Both the position numbers and the translations under genes were made by a program. Shown here one piece after another: positions 1 to 6,719 of a stretch of 12,848 bases of DNA (position 1 is the stretch's first letter; each line of letters starts with the position of its first letter). Source of the stretch: DATFLK01 sp035267815 (GTDB lineage Bacteria; Pseudomonadota; Zetaproteobacteria; Mariprofundales; Mariprofundaceae); assembly GCA_035267815.1 (NCBI GenBank), contig DATFLK010000033.1:1-12848 (forward strand). Reading direction: 5' to 3'. The notes below the pieces were generated by a model, which made no database searches, was not told where the DNA came from, and saw nothing but the letters and a program-made list of their open reading frames with translations.

Positions 1-1
1 T

Positions 2-562
2 GCCGATTTTGTATCGCTTTCGGGCCACAAGATCGGCGGTCCTAAAGGGGTGGGTGCGCTGCTGGTCCGGCGAGGCGTGAGCCTGTCCGAAATGCTCTCC
101 GGTGGCGGGCAGGAGCGTAAACGCCGTTCGGGGACCGAGAATGTGCCGGGGATTGCCGGCTTCGCCGCTGCACTTGGGGTCAATGATTTCTCGACTACGC
201 GGCCGATTCGGGACGGCTTCGAGGATGCGCTCAAGCAACGTCTGCCGAAAGTGCGCATCTTCTCAGAAGAGGCCGAGCGTGTGCCGAACACCTCTATGTT
301 CTGCATGCCCGGTCTTGATGGCGAAACGCTGCTGATGCAGCTCGATCTTGCTGGTTTTGCAGTGGCGTCGGGTTCTGCCTGTTCGTCGGGTAAACGCGAT
401 CCGTCACATGTACTGTTGGCCATGGGGTGTTCCCATGGCGAGGCGCGCAGCAGTGTGCGCGTCAGTTTCGGACCGGAGAACCGGCCTGAAGATGCCAGTG
501 CGCTGGTGGATGAACTGGTGCGAATCCGCGAGCGCCTAATGACCATGGCAGGAGTGGCTTGA
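2..562 (+). CDS. Cysteine desulfurase, IscS/NifS type (5' end outside window)
   Basis: PLP enzyme that takes sulfur from L-cysteine as an enzyme persulfide and passes it to Fe-S cluster scaffolds and other acceptors in the cytoplasm. Only the C-terminal 186 codons are present; the frame is open from the left edge. The PLP-binding lysine lies in SGHK (Lys codon 29-31), followed by GGPKGVGALLVRRG and a GGGQERKRRSGTEN segment typical of class V aminotransferases of the NifS/IscS group. The catalytic cysteine is in SGSACSSG (Cys codon 380-382), and the loop ends in the usual SxVRVSFG stretch. The stop at 560-562 sits two bases before the ATG of the IscA-like gene, so the two are co-translated. 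I cannot choose between IscS and NifS from this part, and no IscU gene lies between it and iscA. Family assignment is secure. Confidence 0.95.
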   Translation, partial: ADFVSLSGHKIGGPKGVGALLVRRGVSLSEMLSGGGQERKRRSGTENVPGIAGFAAALGVNDFSTTRPIRDGFEDALKQRLPKVRIFSEEAERVPNTSMFCMPGLDGETLLMQLDLAGFAVASGSACSSGKRDPSHVLLAMGCSHGEARSSVRVSFGPENRPEDASALVDELVRIRERLMTMAGVA

Positions 563-564
563 AT

Positions 565-903
565 ATGCAATATCAGGAAGCAGACATTACGCTGACAACA
601 TCCGCACGAAATCGCATACGCGAATGTGCGCATCAGGACGGCCGTACAGGGATTCGGATAGCCGTGCGCGAAGCCGGGTGCTCCGGTCTGGAGTATGTGG
701 TCGATTATGCCGACGGTCCCGACGACGGCGATTACATCAAGCAGGTCGACGATGTCGCCGTGTATGTCGATGCCGAATCCTATCGGCGGGCTCTGGCCGG
801 CCTGACGATCGATTATCAACAGGATGCTCTCTCTTCCGGATTTGTGTTCAACAATCCGAACAAGAAGGGTGAGTGCGGTTGCGGGGCCTCGTTTACCGTA
901 TAG
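565..903 (+). CDS. iscA: Iron-sulfur cluster assembly A-type carrier (IscA/ErpA family)
   Basis: Small cytoplasmic carrier that binds Fe or an Fe-S cluster and delivers it to apoproteins. The 112-residue product has the family size and its three conserved cysteines: Cys39 in the AGCSG motif and Cys104 and Cys106 in the C-terminal ECGCGASF motif, preceded by FNNPN. An additional Cys21 is not a family ligand. Two starts are possible. ATG 565 has GGAG (551-554) 10 bases upstream. TTG 559 overlaps the desulfurase stop as TTGA, with only 4 bases to the same GGAG; it would add two residues. I prefer ATG. The gene directly follows the desulfurase, which supports a role in cluster assembly. IscA, ErpA and SufA are hard to separate by motif alone; the symbol rests on the neighbouring desulfurase. 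Confidence 0.93.
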   Translation: MQYQEADITLTTSARNRIRECAHQDGRTGIRIAVREAGCSGLEYVVDYADGPDDGDYIKQVDDVAVYVDAESYRRALAGLTIDYQQDALSSGFVFNNPNKKGECGCGASFTV

Positions 904-937
904 TCTCTCCCTCCGAAGCGGTCGGTAAGCGCTAACC

Positions 938-943
938 AGGAGG
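938..943 (+). promoter_or_regulatory. Strong Shine-Dalgarno for the GcvR-like gene
   Basis: AGGAGG, a perfect anti-16S match, lies 4 bases before ATG 948 and fixes that start. It abuts an imperfect palindrome (924-937). Confidence 0.7.
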
Positions 944-947
944 GCCC

Positions 948-1484
948 ATGACACATATGCTTTTATCCATATCCGGTCACGATAGGCCGGGAATTGTCCG
1001 TGATGTGGCGGAAGCACTGCTGCATCTTCATGCTAATATCGAAGATTCGTCGATGGCTGCCCTGCGAGGACGGTTTGCCATGATGCTGGTGGTTGCCCTG
1101 CCGGAGGGGGTCAAGCTGGGTGAACTCAAGGCGGCGCTGGCCGATCTGGAACAGCGCACCGGGCTTGCCGTTCAGTCCCAGCCGATGACGGATGAAGAGG
1201 CCGGGATCGTGCCGCCCGAGCCGGATCATGTGGTGACGGTTCACGGTGCAGATAAGCCGGGAATCGTGCATGCCGTGACCGACTGCCTGGCCGGGCTCTC
1301 CGTCTCGATCGTCGATCTCTCCACCCGTATCGGCGATGACCGTGAGAAGGACGGCGTCTATATGATGGCACTCGAGGTGGCTGCAGGCGATTCGGGCGAT
1401 AGCTTGCAACGCAAGTTGGCCGAAGTGGAGAAGCGGCTTGGGGTCGATATTGAGGTGCACGAACTAGAGACCGATATCCTCTGA
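948..1484 (+). CDS. Double ACT-domain protein, GcvR-like
   Basis: Probable amino-acid-sensing regulatory protein. The 178 residues form two ACT domains: the first starts at residue 3 with LLSISGHDRPGIVRDVAEAL, the second near residue 93 with HVVTVHGADKPGIVHAVTDCL. Both carry the ligand-loop signature (G-x-D-x-P-G-I-V) and the second ends in a typical strand before ETDIL. E. coli GcvR has this two-ACT layout and binds GcvA to repress the glycine cleavage operon. Many relatives have no GcvA partner and unknown ligands, so I give no symbol. The start is set by a perfect AGGAGG 4 bases upstream. It lies between iscA and def with short gaps on both sides, which may reflect a housekeeping transcript. 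No DNA-binding or enzymatic domain is present. Confidence 0.85.
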   Translation: MTHMLLSISGHDRPGIVRDVAEALLHLHANIEDSSMAALRGRFAMMLVVALPEGVKLGELKAALADLEQRTGLAVQSQPMTDEEAGIVPPEPDHVVTVHGADKPGIVHAVTDCLAGLSVSIVDLSTRIGDDREKDGVYMMALEVAAGDSGDSLQRKLAEVEKRLGVDIEVHELETDIL

Positions 1485-1523
1485 TGGTTTTGCAGCCATC
1501 TTCGGCGCTATAAGTGATGATTG

Positions 1524-2015
1524 ATGCGTCCCGTTCTTACGCTTCCTGATTCGAGGCTTCGTCAGAAATCCGAGCGTGTTACCCGATTTGACGGGGTGCT
1601 TCGGGAGTTGTGCGACGAATTGACGGCGGCGATGCGGGCCGGTCCCGGTGGTGTCGGGATCGCGGCACCGCAGGTCGGTGAGCTGAAGCGTGTGGTGATC
1701 GTGGACTGCAGCGTTTCCCGGCGCCCCTGCAAAAACCATGGCCTGCTACGAATGGTCAATCCCGAAATCGTTGAAGGCTCGACGCAGAAGGTTTTGGGTC
1801 GCGAGGGTTGTCTTTCGGTACCGGAATGGGTCGGTATGGTGTCGCGCTCCCGGGAGGTGCGTGTCCGCTTTCACGATGTCGCCGGCGTGGAGCGAGAGAT
1901 CGCATGCGGCGGTTTCGAGGCTCGGGTGGTTCAGCACGAGGTGGACCATTTGGATGGCATTCTCTTTATCGACCACATCGTGTCGATCCAGGATCTGGTG
2001 CGGCGGATGCAGTAG
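1524..2015 (+). CDS. def: Peptide deformylase
   Basis: Metalloprotease that removes the formyl group from the initiator methionine of new proteins in the cytoplasm. All three signature motifs are intact in the 163-residue product: motif 1 GVGIAAPQ (43-50, with the oxyanion Gln50), motif 2 EGCLSVP (94-100, metal ligand Cys96) and motif 3 QHEVDHLDG (metal ligands His138 and His142, catalytic Glu139). Length and motif 2 wording fit type I enzymes of Gram-negative bacteria. The start is ATG 1524; TTG 1521 directly in front would add one residue. No good ribosome-binding site is visible. The gene is not beside fmt here, as it often is, and its 3' end nearly meets the convergent HD-GYP-like gene 6 bases away. 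Many bacteria carry more than one deformylase, so this could be a second copy, but it looks catalytically competent. Confidence 0.96.
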   Translation: MRPVLTLPDSRLRQKSERVTRFDGVLRELCDELTAAMRAGPGGVGIAAPQVGELKRVVIVDCSVSRRPCKNHGLLRMVNPEIVEGSTQKVLGREGCLSVPEWVGMVSRSREVRVRFHDVAGVEREIACGGFEARVVQHEVDHLDGILFIDHIVSIQDLVRRMQ

Positions 2016-2021
2016 GCCATT

Positions 2022-3143
2022 CTAGGCCGCATTCTGCTCCTGGAATTGTGCCAGATCCTCCTCATACATGCAGCGGCTGACCATGATGTTGGGCTGAACC
2101 CGAAGATCGACGTCGCGGGGGGTGATGCCATTCCCCTGTTTGTCCATGGTTAGATGCACTTTTGGGCGTAACGGCAGATGCGGATGGACCATGACGACCT
2201 GGCCGATATCGCCCGTGTTGAGCTGCACATAGGTTCCGACAGGGTAGAGGGAGATTACCTCGATCAGGGCCTTCAGGATGGTCGGGTCGAACTCCTCCTT
2301 GTGGTTGCCGATCAGGTCCCTGATGGCGTCGCGGGGAAGGAGTCGTTTTCGATAGCTACGCAGATGGATCAGCGCCTCAAACATCGACAGCAGTCCGATG
2401 ATACGCGCCATCCGGTTGATGTTGTTGCCGGAGAGCTTTTTGGGTCCAGTGCCGTTGAAGCGTTCCGGTGCCTGTGCCGTAGCGGCGAGGATGCGCTCGT
2501 CCTCGATGCCGCAGCTGCGCAGATAGGCACTGCCCTTGTCGGGGGCCTGTTGAATTAGCTGGCGCTCCTTGCTGTTGAGTGCGGAGGGTTTGTGCCGAAT
2601 CTCCACCGGCACTTGGGTCATGCCGATGTGGTGCAGGATGGCAGCCAGCATCAACGCATGCTGCTCGTCCTCGTTGAGACGAAGGTGGATGCCCATCTTG
2701 ATGGCATAGAGCATCACCATGATGGCCTTCTGGACCAGGTCGCCCAGCTCTTCATCCAGGTCGCGGATATGTTTGATCCGGTTGGCGATCTCCAACTCCA
2801 GGATATTGAGATCCTCGGGGGAATGGTTCAATTTTTGGATCAGCTCGATCGTATGCTCAAACAGCGGACGCATGGTGGCGGGGGCTTCGGTGGCACTGGT
2901 CCGGAAGGTGTCGAGAATCCGGTGGGCACAGGTGTCGATCCATGTGCCGTATGTTCCGGAGAGCGTCGCCCGGTGTTCGTCCGCCTCGGGGCTGGTAGGC
3001 GCGGAAGGGGCTGTCACGGCCTTTGCCGGACGTTCGTTCGTGTCGGGCTCCGTTTCTTTCTCTTCGTGTACCAGTCCCTCAATCTCCTCGAGGGAAGCGG
3101 TTTTTTTATGGTGGGAACGCAGGAGGTCGATGTATTTAGGCAT
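2022..3143 (-). CDS. Degenerate HD-GYP domain protein
   Basis: Resembles cyclic-di-GMP phosphodiesterases of the HD-GYP family but has lost the catalytic residues, so it is probably a non-enzymatic sensor or scaffold (inference). Of 373 residues, about 25-60 are a charged, Pro/Thr-rich, likely disordered linker, and a helical region spans 90-165. The HD core starts at LAAILHHIGM (167-175), where the HD pair reads HH and the following Lys is Met. The downstream HHERxDGxGYP signature reads APERFNGTGPKK (225-236): both His ligands, the Asp and the GYP triplet are replaced. The fold-marking tail remains (ARIIGLLSMFEAL, RSYRKRLLP, then YPVGTYVQL near 300). The start codon overlaps the end of the ATPase gene by 8 bases, so the two are translationally coupled. 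This suggests partnership with that ATPase and, through the divergent operon, with polysaccharide export. No transmembrane segment or signal peptide. Confidence 0.85.
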   Translation of the reverse strand: MPKYIDLLRSHHKKTASLEEIEGLVHEEKETEPDTNERPAKAVTAPSAPTSPEADEHRATLSGTYGTWIDTCAHRILDTFRTSATEAPATMRPLFEHTIELIQKLNHSPEDLNILELEIANRIKHIRDLDEELGDLVQKAIMVMLYAIKMGIHLRLNEDEQHALMLAAILHHIGMTQVPVEIRHKPSALNSKERQLIQQAPDKGSAYLRSCGIEDERILAATAQAPERFNGTGPKKLSGNNINRMARIIGLLSMFEALIHLRSYRKRLLPRDAIRDLIGNHKEEFDPTILKALIEVISLYPVGTYVQLNTGDIGQVVMVHPHLPLRPKVHLTMDKQGNGITPRDVDLRVQPNIMVSRCMYEEDLAQFQEQNAA

Positions 3144-3960
3144 ATTGGTAGTTCATCGGTTCCATGGGGTACTCTTCCAGCGTGTTGAGAACCAGTGATC
3201 TGTCTAGGCGGGATACACCCCGGCGCATGCCGGCCATCAGACAGCGGTCGGCCAGATGGTTGATGCAGCGGGGGATGCCGCCGGTATGTTCATGGATCTG
3301 CTCCACCGCCTGACGCGTCAGGATATGGTCCGCACTTCCGGCCGCTTGCAACCGGTGCAGCATGTAATGCGCCGTTTCCGGAAGTGACAGTGCACCCAAG
3401 TGCATATGCAGCGCGATCCGCTGTTGTAGTTGCGGTAATTGCCGGATCTTGGCCTGTAGCTCCGGCTGGCCGACAAGGATTAGGGTCAGCAGAAAACGAC
3501 TGGACATCTGAAAGTTAAGCAGAAGGCGAAGTTCCTCCAGCGTTTCAATGGAGGGAATGCTCTGCGCTTCATCGATGCAGATTAGTGTGTCGCGTCCTGT
3601 CCGTGCATTGGCGATCAGATGTTCCTGCAGGATCTGAAGCAGGTGGTTTCGGTTCTCCCCGGAGGTCTCCAGACCGAGCTGCCGGTTGACCTCCCGCAAC
3701 ATCTCCAGCGGTGTCAGGCTGGGGTAATTGATCAGCGCAATGTCGAATCGCTCCTCCGGGAGGTCGAGCAGGGCGCGCTGGATGACGGTGGTTTTGCCGC
3801 TGCCGATCTCGCCGGTCAGCATCACGGCTCCCTTGCGACGCTGGATGTTGATGGTCAGCTCTTCAAGAATCTTGTGGTGTTTTGCGGAATCGTAGAAGTA
3901 GGCCGGATCGGGGACGTTTTCAAACGGAAAATCGTTCAATTTCCAATACTCAAGATACAT
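3136..3960 (-). CDS. ExeA/GspA-like AAA ATPase, exopolysaccharide/PEP-CTERM locus type
   Basis: Predicted cytoplasmic P-loop ATPase of 274 residues. It opens with MYLEYWKLNDFPFENVPDP, the N-terminal hallmark (Y-x-x-F/Y-W...PF...PDP) of ExeA/GspA-type ATPases. Walker A is GEIGSGKTT (50-58), Walker B is TLICIDEAQ (125-133), a sensor-1-like LILVGQPEL follows (160-168), and the C-terminal lid holds GGIPRCINHLADRC (227-240). It lacks the extra transmembrane and peptidoglycan-binding parts of full-length GspA. Short relatives are commonly annotated as the PEP-CTERM-locus secretion ATPase. I chose ATG 3960 because homology begins there; the frame continues upstream to 4335, but that part would run antisense through the lipoprotein gene. 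It is divergent from the exporter across 126 bases and overlaps the HD-GYP-like gene. Likely role: energy-dependent assembly or localisation of the export machine; no substrate can be read from the sequence. Confidence 0.9.
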   Translation of the reverse strand: MYLEYWKLNDFPFENVPDPAYFYDSAKHHKILEELTINIQRRKGAVMLTGEIGSGKTTVIQRALLDLPEERFDIALINYPSLTPLEMLREVNRQLGLETSGENRNHLLQILQEHLIANARTGRDTLICIDEAQSIPSIETLEELRLLLNFQMSSRFLLTLILVGQPELQAKIRQLPQLQQRIALHMHLGALSLPETAHYMLHRLQAAGSADHILTRQAVEQIHEHTGGIPRCINHLADRCLMAGMRRGVSRLDRSLVLNTLEEYPMEPMNYQYA

Positions 3961-4086
3961 GCGGCACGGCACCCCACTCTGTTTAGACGCCAACTGGCAT
4001 AAGCCTATACCTTCCCTTTTCTCGAAGCAATGTCGGGGGATATGTAAATCATTGACGATACTGGAGAAAAGCCGGAGAATGCATGC
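3961..4086. promoter_or_regulatory. Divergent intergenic control region
   Basis: The 126 bases between the two divergent start codons must hold promoters for both the ATPase/HD-GYP-like pair and the export operon. An imperfect 16-base inverted repeat (GGCATAAGCCTATACC, 3996-4011, 6 of 8 pairs) is a possible operator. A TTGACG at 4052-4057 resembles a -35 box, but the hexamer 17 bases downstream (GAGAAT) is poor and would overlap the ribosome-binding site. I found no convincing sigma-54 site. The region's role is inferred from gene layout; individual elements are weak. Confidence 0.4.
4074..4077 (+). promoter_or_regulatory. Shine-Dalgarno of the exporter lipoprotein gene
   Basis: GGAG lies 9 bases before ATG 4087. 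It supports that start over the out-of-frame ATG at 4083 and fits the signal peptide that begins at once. Confidence 0.6.
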
Positions 4087-6717
4087 ATGAAACGGTGGGT
4101 GCGGCGATATATTCGGTTGCTTTGTGCTGGGGTATGCATCGCCGTCCTTGCCTCCTGCCGTACCATCGTGCCGGAGCCCACGATGCCGGTCTCGGCATCC
4201 GACGCCCCTGTCCCCAAGTATAGCCTCCACAATATCGGTCCCCAGCGGGTGAATGCCTCCCGTGCGATTCTGCTGTCCGATGTCAATCAGGATGGCAATC
4301 TCGACCTTCTGGTCGGCGGGCGGGCGCCGCATCATCAGAGCTTCCGCATCGAATGGGGCGATGGGCGCGGACGATGGAGCCTAGAAGGCGGGCCCGTGAC
4401 CGGCATGCAGCCGCGTGCCTTTGCCGTATCGGATATGGATGCAAGCGGCATCAACGAAATTGTGATTGGTGGCGAGGGCGATACGAAAGGGCTTCAGATA
4501 TGGGCTCTTGATACGAAGACGCATCGTTGGACCCTTCAATCCACGGCAGCGGAGGATGGCGTTTACAATGCCGTTCGATTTGCCGATGTGAACGAGGATG
4601 GATGGCCCGATCTGGTCGCGTTGCGTATGGATTCCGAACAGGATGGCGGCATCGATATCTACCTGAACGAGGGTACGCGTCACTGGCATCATAAACGCGG
4701 GGGGCTGGGACACTGGAGTCACGAGGTCGGACCGATGGTCGAAGGGCGCTTTACAGGGCTTGCTGTTGCCGATGTGAACGGCGATGGTCATGCCGACATC
4801 ATTGCCTCCAGGCGTGCTGGCATTGGTGCCACGCGGTTTCATGATGAGTGGCGCGAGGTGGGGGGTGTCCAGATATGGTATGGCGATGGCCAGGGTCGAT
4901 GGGAACTGGAAGACCTTCCGGCGGATGGGGATGCCGAATCCGTAACCGTGACCGACCTGAACGGCGATGGGAAGATGGATATCGTATCCGGGCTCTACCT
5001 GCACGGGATTACGGCATGGTTACGGCAGGACGGAGACTGGAGTCGTGAGAAGGTAGTCGATAAGGGGACATGGGCCTCGGTTCGTGTCGGAGACCTGAAT
5101 GACGACGGTCAGCGGGAACTGGTGGCCGCCTCGACGGATGGCCGTGGTATCGGCGTATGGCGATATCGGCACGGCTTTTCGCGTCTGCACGGCCTTGTGC
5201 CCGATTACGGTGTCTACTCACAGGTTGATCTGGGCGATGTGCTGAATTCGGGGAAAATGGACATCGCGGCACTGCGTGCCGACGGCGCGGTCGAGATATG
5301 GTCGAGTGGACGGGCCGCCAAGGAACCGCTCAGGCATTTTACCGGGGCGGAAACCGGCCAGCCGTTGAAGACGCTGTTCGATACGGCATCGGCGACGCTG
5401 ACGAAACGGGCCGAAGGACAGCTTGAAGATTGGTTCAAGCAGTTACCGGATGGGGGCAGGGGGCTGAAATTTCGTGTCGAGGGGCATGCCGATATACGTC
5501 CCGTGCGCAGCGAGACTTTTCCCGATAATAGGGCGTTGTCGCGGGCCCGGGCGGAGAGTGTGGCGGCATGGCTGGAACAGCAAGGTGTGCCGTCCCAACA
5601 GTTGCAGGTTGCCGCGCTAGGCGTGGAGAAGCCGTTGCCGCCGGGCATGGCCCCCGATGCGCTGCGCCAGAATCGGCGTGTGATTGTTCGTGCCTATAGT
5701 GTGAGGCAGGTGCGTTTGCCGGATGTGGCAGCGGGGCAGCCCAAGCGCGACCTCTTCCACGTCAATCAGAATGACGTATTCAAGACCATCGACGGGGTAT
5801 CCGAGTACCGGGTGGGACCGGGCGACGAACTCTCCCTGACATTGTGGGAGGGTGGAAAGCCCAATGAATACAAGGTGACGGTGCAGGTGGATGGTACGGT
5901 TTCCATTCCCTATTTCGATGCGCTTCAGGTTAATGGCTTGACTCCGACTGAAATCGATCATTATATGACCAAGAAGCTGACCAAGTTCGTGCGCCGTCCG
6001 CGTGTCGATGTCCAGGTACTGCAAGCACGTAGCAAAACGGCGAGTGTCTTTGGCGAGGTCAAGAACCTAGCCCGGCAGCCGACCGGGCCGGGTACCTATT
6101 TCCTTGATGGAAAAGAGACGCTGGCACAGTTTCTGTCACGCGTCGGGGGGCCTACCCAGCAGGCGGATTTGACCAAGGTGCAGATCGTGCGTCATGGCGG
6201 CAAGGTTGTGCTCAATCTGGAGCGCGCGATCGAGGAGAACGACTGGACCGAGAACGCCATCATCGATGCGGGTGATACCATCTTCGTGCCCTCCCTTTCA
6301 CAGTCCAAGCACCGTGTTTATGTGCTGGGGGCGGTCAAGAAGCCCGGTATCGTCGACTACACTGGCGAGATTCGTTTTATCGACGCGGTCTCCAAGAGTG
6401 CCGGGTTCACGGACTCCGCCTACCTGAAGGATATCCGCATCATACGACAGGACCGGGACAGGCCGTTGATCGTGCCCGTTGCCTTCAACCGCTTTATGGA
6501 GCGGGGCGACCTGACCCAGAATCCGGAACTGCGGGACAAGGATGTGATCATCGTGCCCGATGAGCCAATCGAGAACTGGAACAAGATGCTGGCCAAGCTG
6601 ATGCCGACCCTGAACACGGTGTTTAGAGGAAGTTATACGATCAACGAGGTCTACCGTGTGCGTGATCTGTTGCGCGGCACTATCAATGGTTCCGGCGCGA
6701 CCATCGCGGTACCGTAA
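4087..6717 (+). CDS. Lipoprotein fusion: seven-blade FG-GAP/VCBS propeller, OmpA domain, Wza-like polysaccharide exporter
   Basis: Predicted outer-membrane polysaccharide export protein of 876 residues, more than twice the size of Wza (about 380). Residues 1-24 are a lipoprotein signal with lipobox LASC (Cys24; Arg at +2, so outer-membrane sorting is expected). Residues 60-400 hold seven Ca-binding-loop repeats of the type D-x-N-x-D-G-x-x-D starting at 65, 116, 167, 229, 290, 336 and 384; the second, sixth and seventh are degenerate. Seven is the count of a complete integrin-alpha-like propeller. Residues 425-538 are an OmpA-like peptidoglycan-binding domain with the GHAD Asp and the NRALSRARAESV helix. 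From 574 (YRVGPGDELSLTLWEGG) comes the Poly_export domain, then two SLBB domains starting near 654 and 743. A clear Wza-type C-terminal transmembrane helix is not evident; residues 832-850 could be an amphipathic segment. It heads the operon, 2 bases before the co-polymerase gene. Domain calls are firm; the combined function is inferred. Confidence 0.93.
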   Translation: MKRWVRRYIRLLCAGVCIAVLASCRTIVPEPTMPVSASDAPVPKYSLHNIGPQRVNASRAILLSDVNQDGNLDLLVGGRAPHHQSFRIEWGDGRGRWSLEGGPVTGMQPRAFAVSDMDASGINEIVIGGEGDTKGLQIWALDTKTHRWTLQSTAAEDGVYNAVRFADVNEDGWPDLVALRMDSEQDGGIDIYLNEGTRHWHHKRGGLGHWSHEVGPMVEGRFTGLAVADVNGDGHADIIASRRAGIGATRFHDEWREVGGVQIWYGDGQGRWELEDLPADGDAESVTVTDLNGDGKMDIVSGLYLHGITAWLRQDGDWSREKVVDKGTWASVRVGDLNDDGQRELVAASTDGRGIGVWRYRHGFSRLHGLVPDYGVYSQVDLGDVLNSGKMDIAALRADGAVEIWSSGRAAKEPLRHFTGAETGQPLKTLFDTASATLTKRAEGQLEDWFKQLPDGGRGLKFRVEGHADIRPVRSETFPDNRALSRARAESVAAWLEQQGVPSQQLQVAALGVEKPLPPGMAPDALRQNRRVIVRAYSVRQVRLPDVAAGQPKRDLFHVNQNDVFKTIDGVSEYRVGPGDELSLTLWEGGKPNEYKVTVQVDGTVSIPYFDALQVNGLTPTEIDHYMTKKLTKFVRRPRVDVQVLQARSKTASVFGEVKNLARQPTGPGTYFLDGKETLAQFLSRVGGPTQQADLTKVQIVRHGGKVVLNLERAIEENDWTENAIIDAGDTIFVPSLSQSKHRVYVLGAVKKPGIVDYTGEIRFIDAVSKSAGFTDSAYLKDIRIIRQDRDRPLIVPVAFNRFMERGDLTQNPELRDKDVIIVPDEPIENWNKMLAKLMPTLNTVFRGSYTINEVYRVRDLLRGTINGSGATIAVP

Positions 6718-6719
6718 TC

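Noticed and set aside
1489..1514. Possible promoter for def (TATAAG at 1509-1514)
   Set aside because: The -10 match is good, but no acceptable -35 lies at 16-18 bases, and the transcript would start almost at the start codon.
2012..2030. Possible bidirectional terminator between the convergent def and HD-GYP-like genes
   Set aside because: Only a 4-base GGCC/GGCC stem with a 6-base loop and no T-run; too weak to call.
2592..3188. + strand open frames of 159-198 codons opposite the HD-GYP-like gene
   Set aside because: The - strand frame has clear HD-GYP fold features and coupling to the ATPase gene; the + frames have no motif.
3961..4335. In-frame upstream extension of the ATPase gene on the - strand
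   Set aside because: Family homology begins exactly at ATG 3960; the extension lacks family features and lies antisense to the start of the lipoprotein gene.
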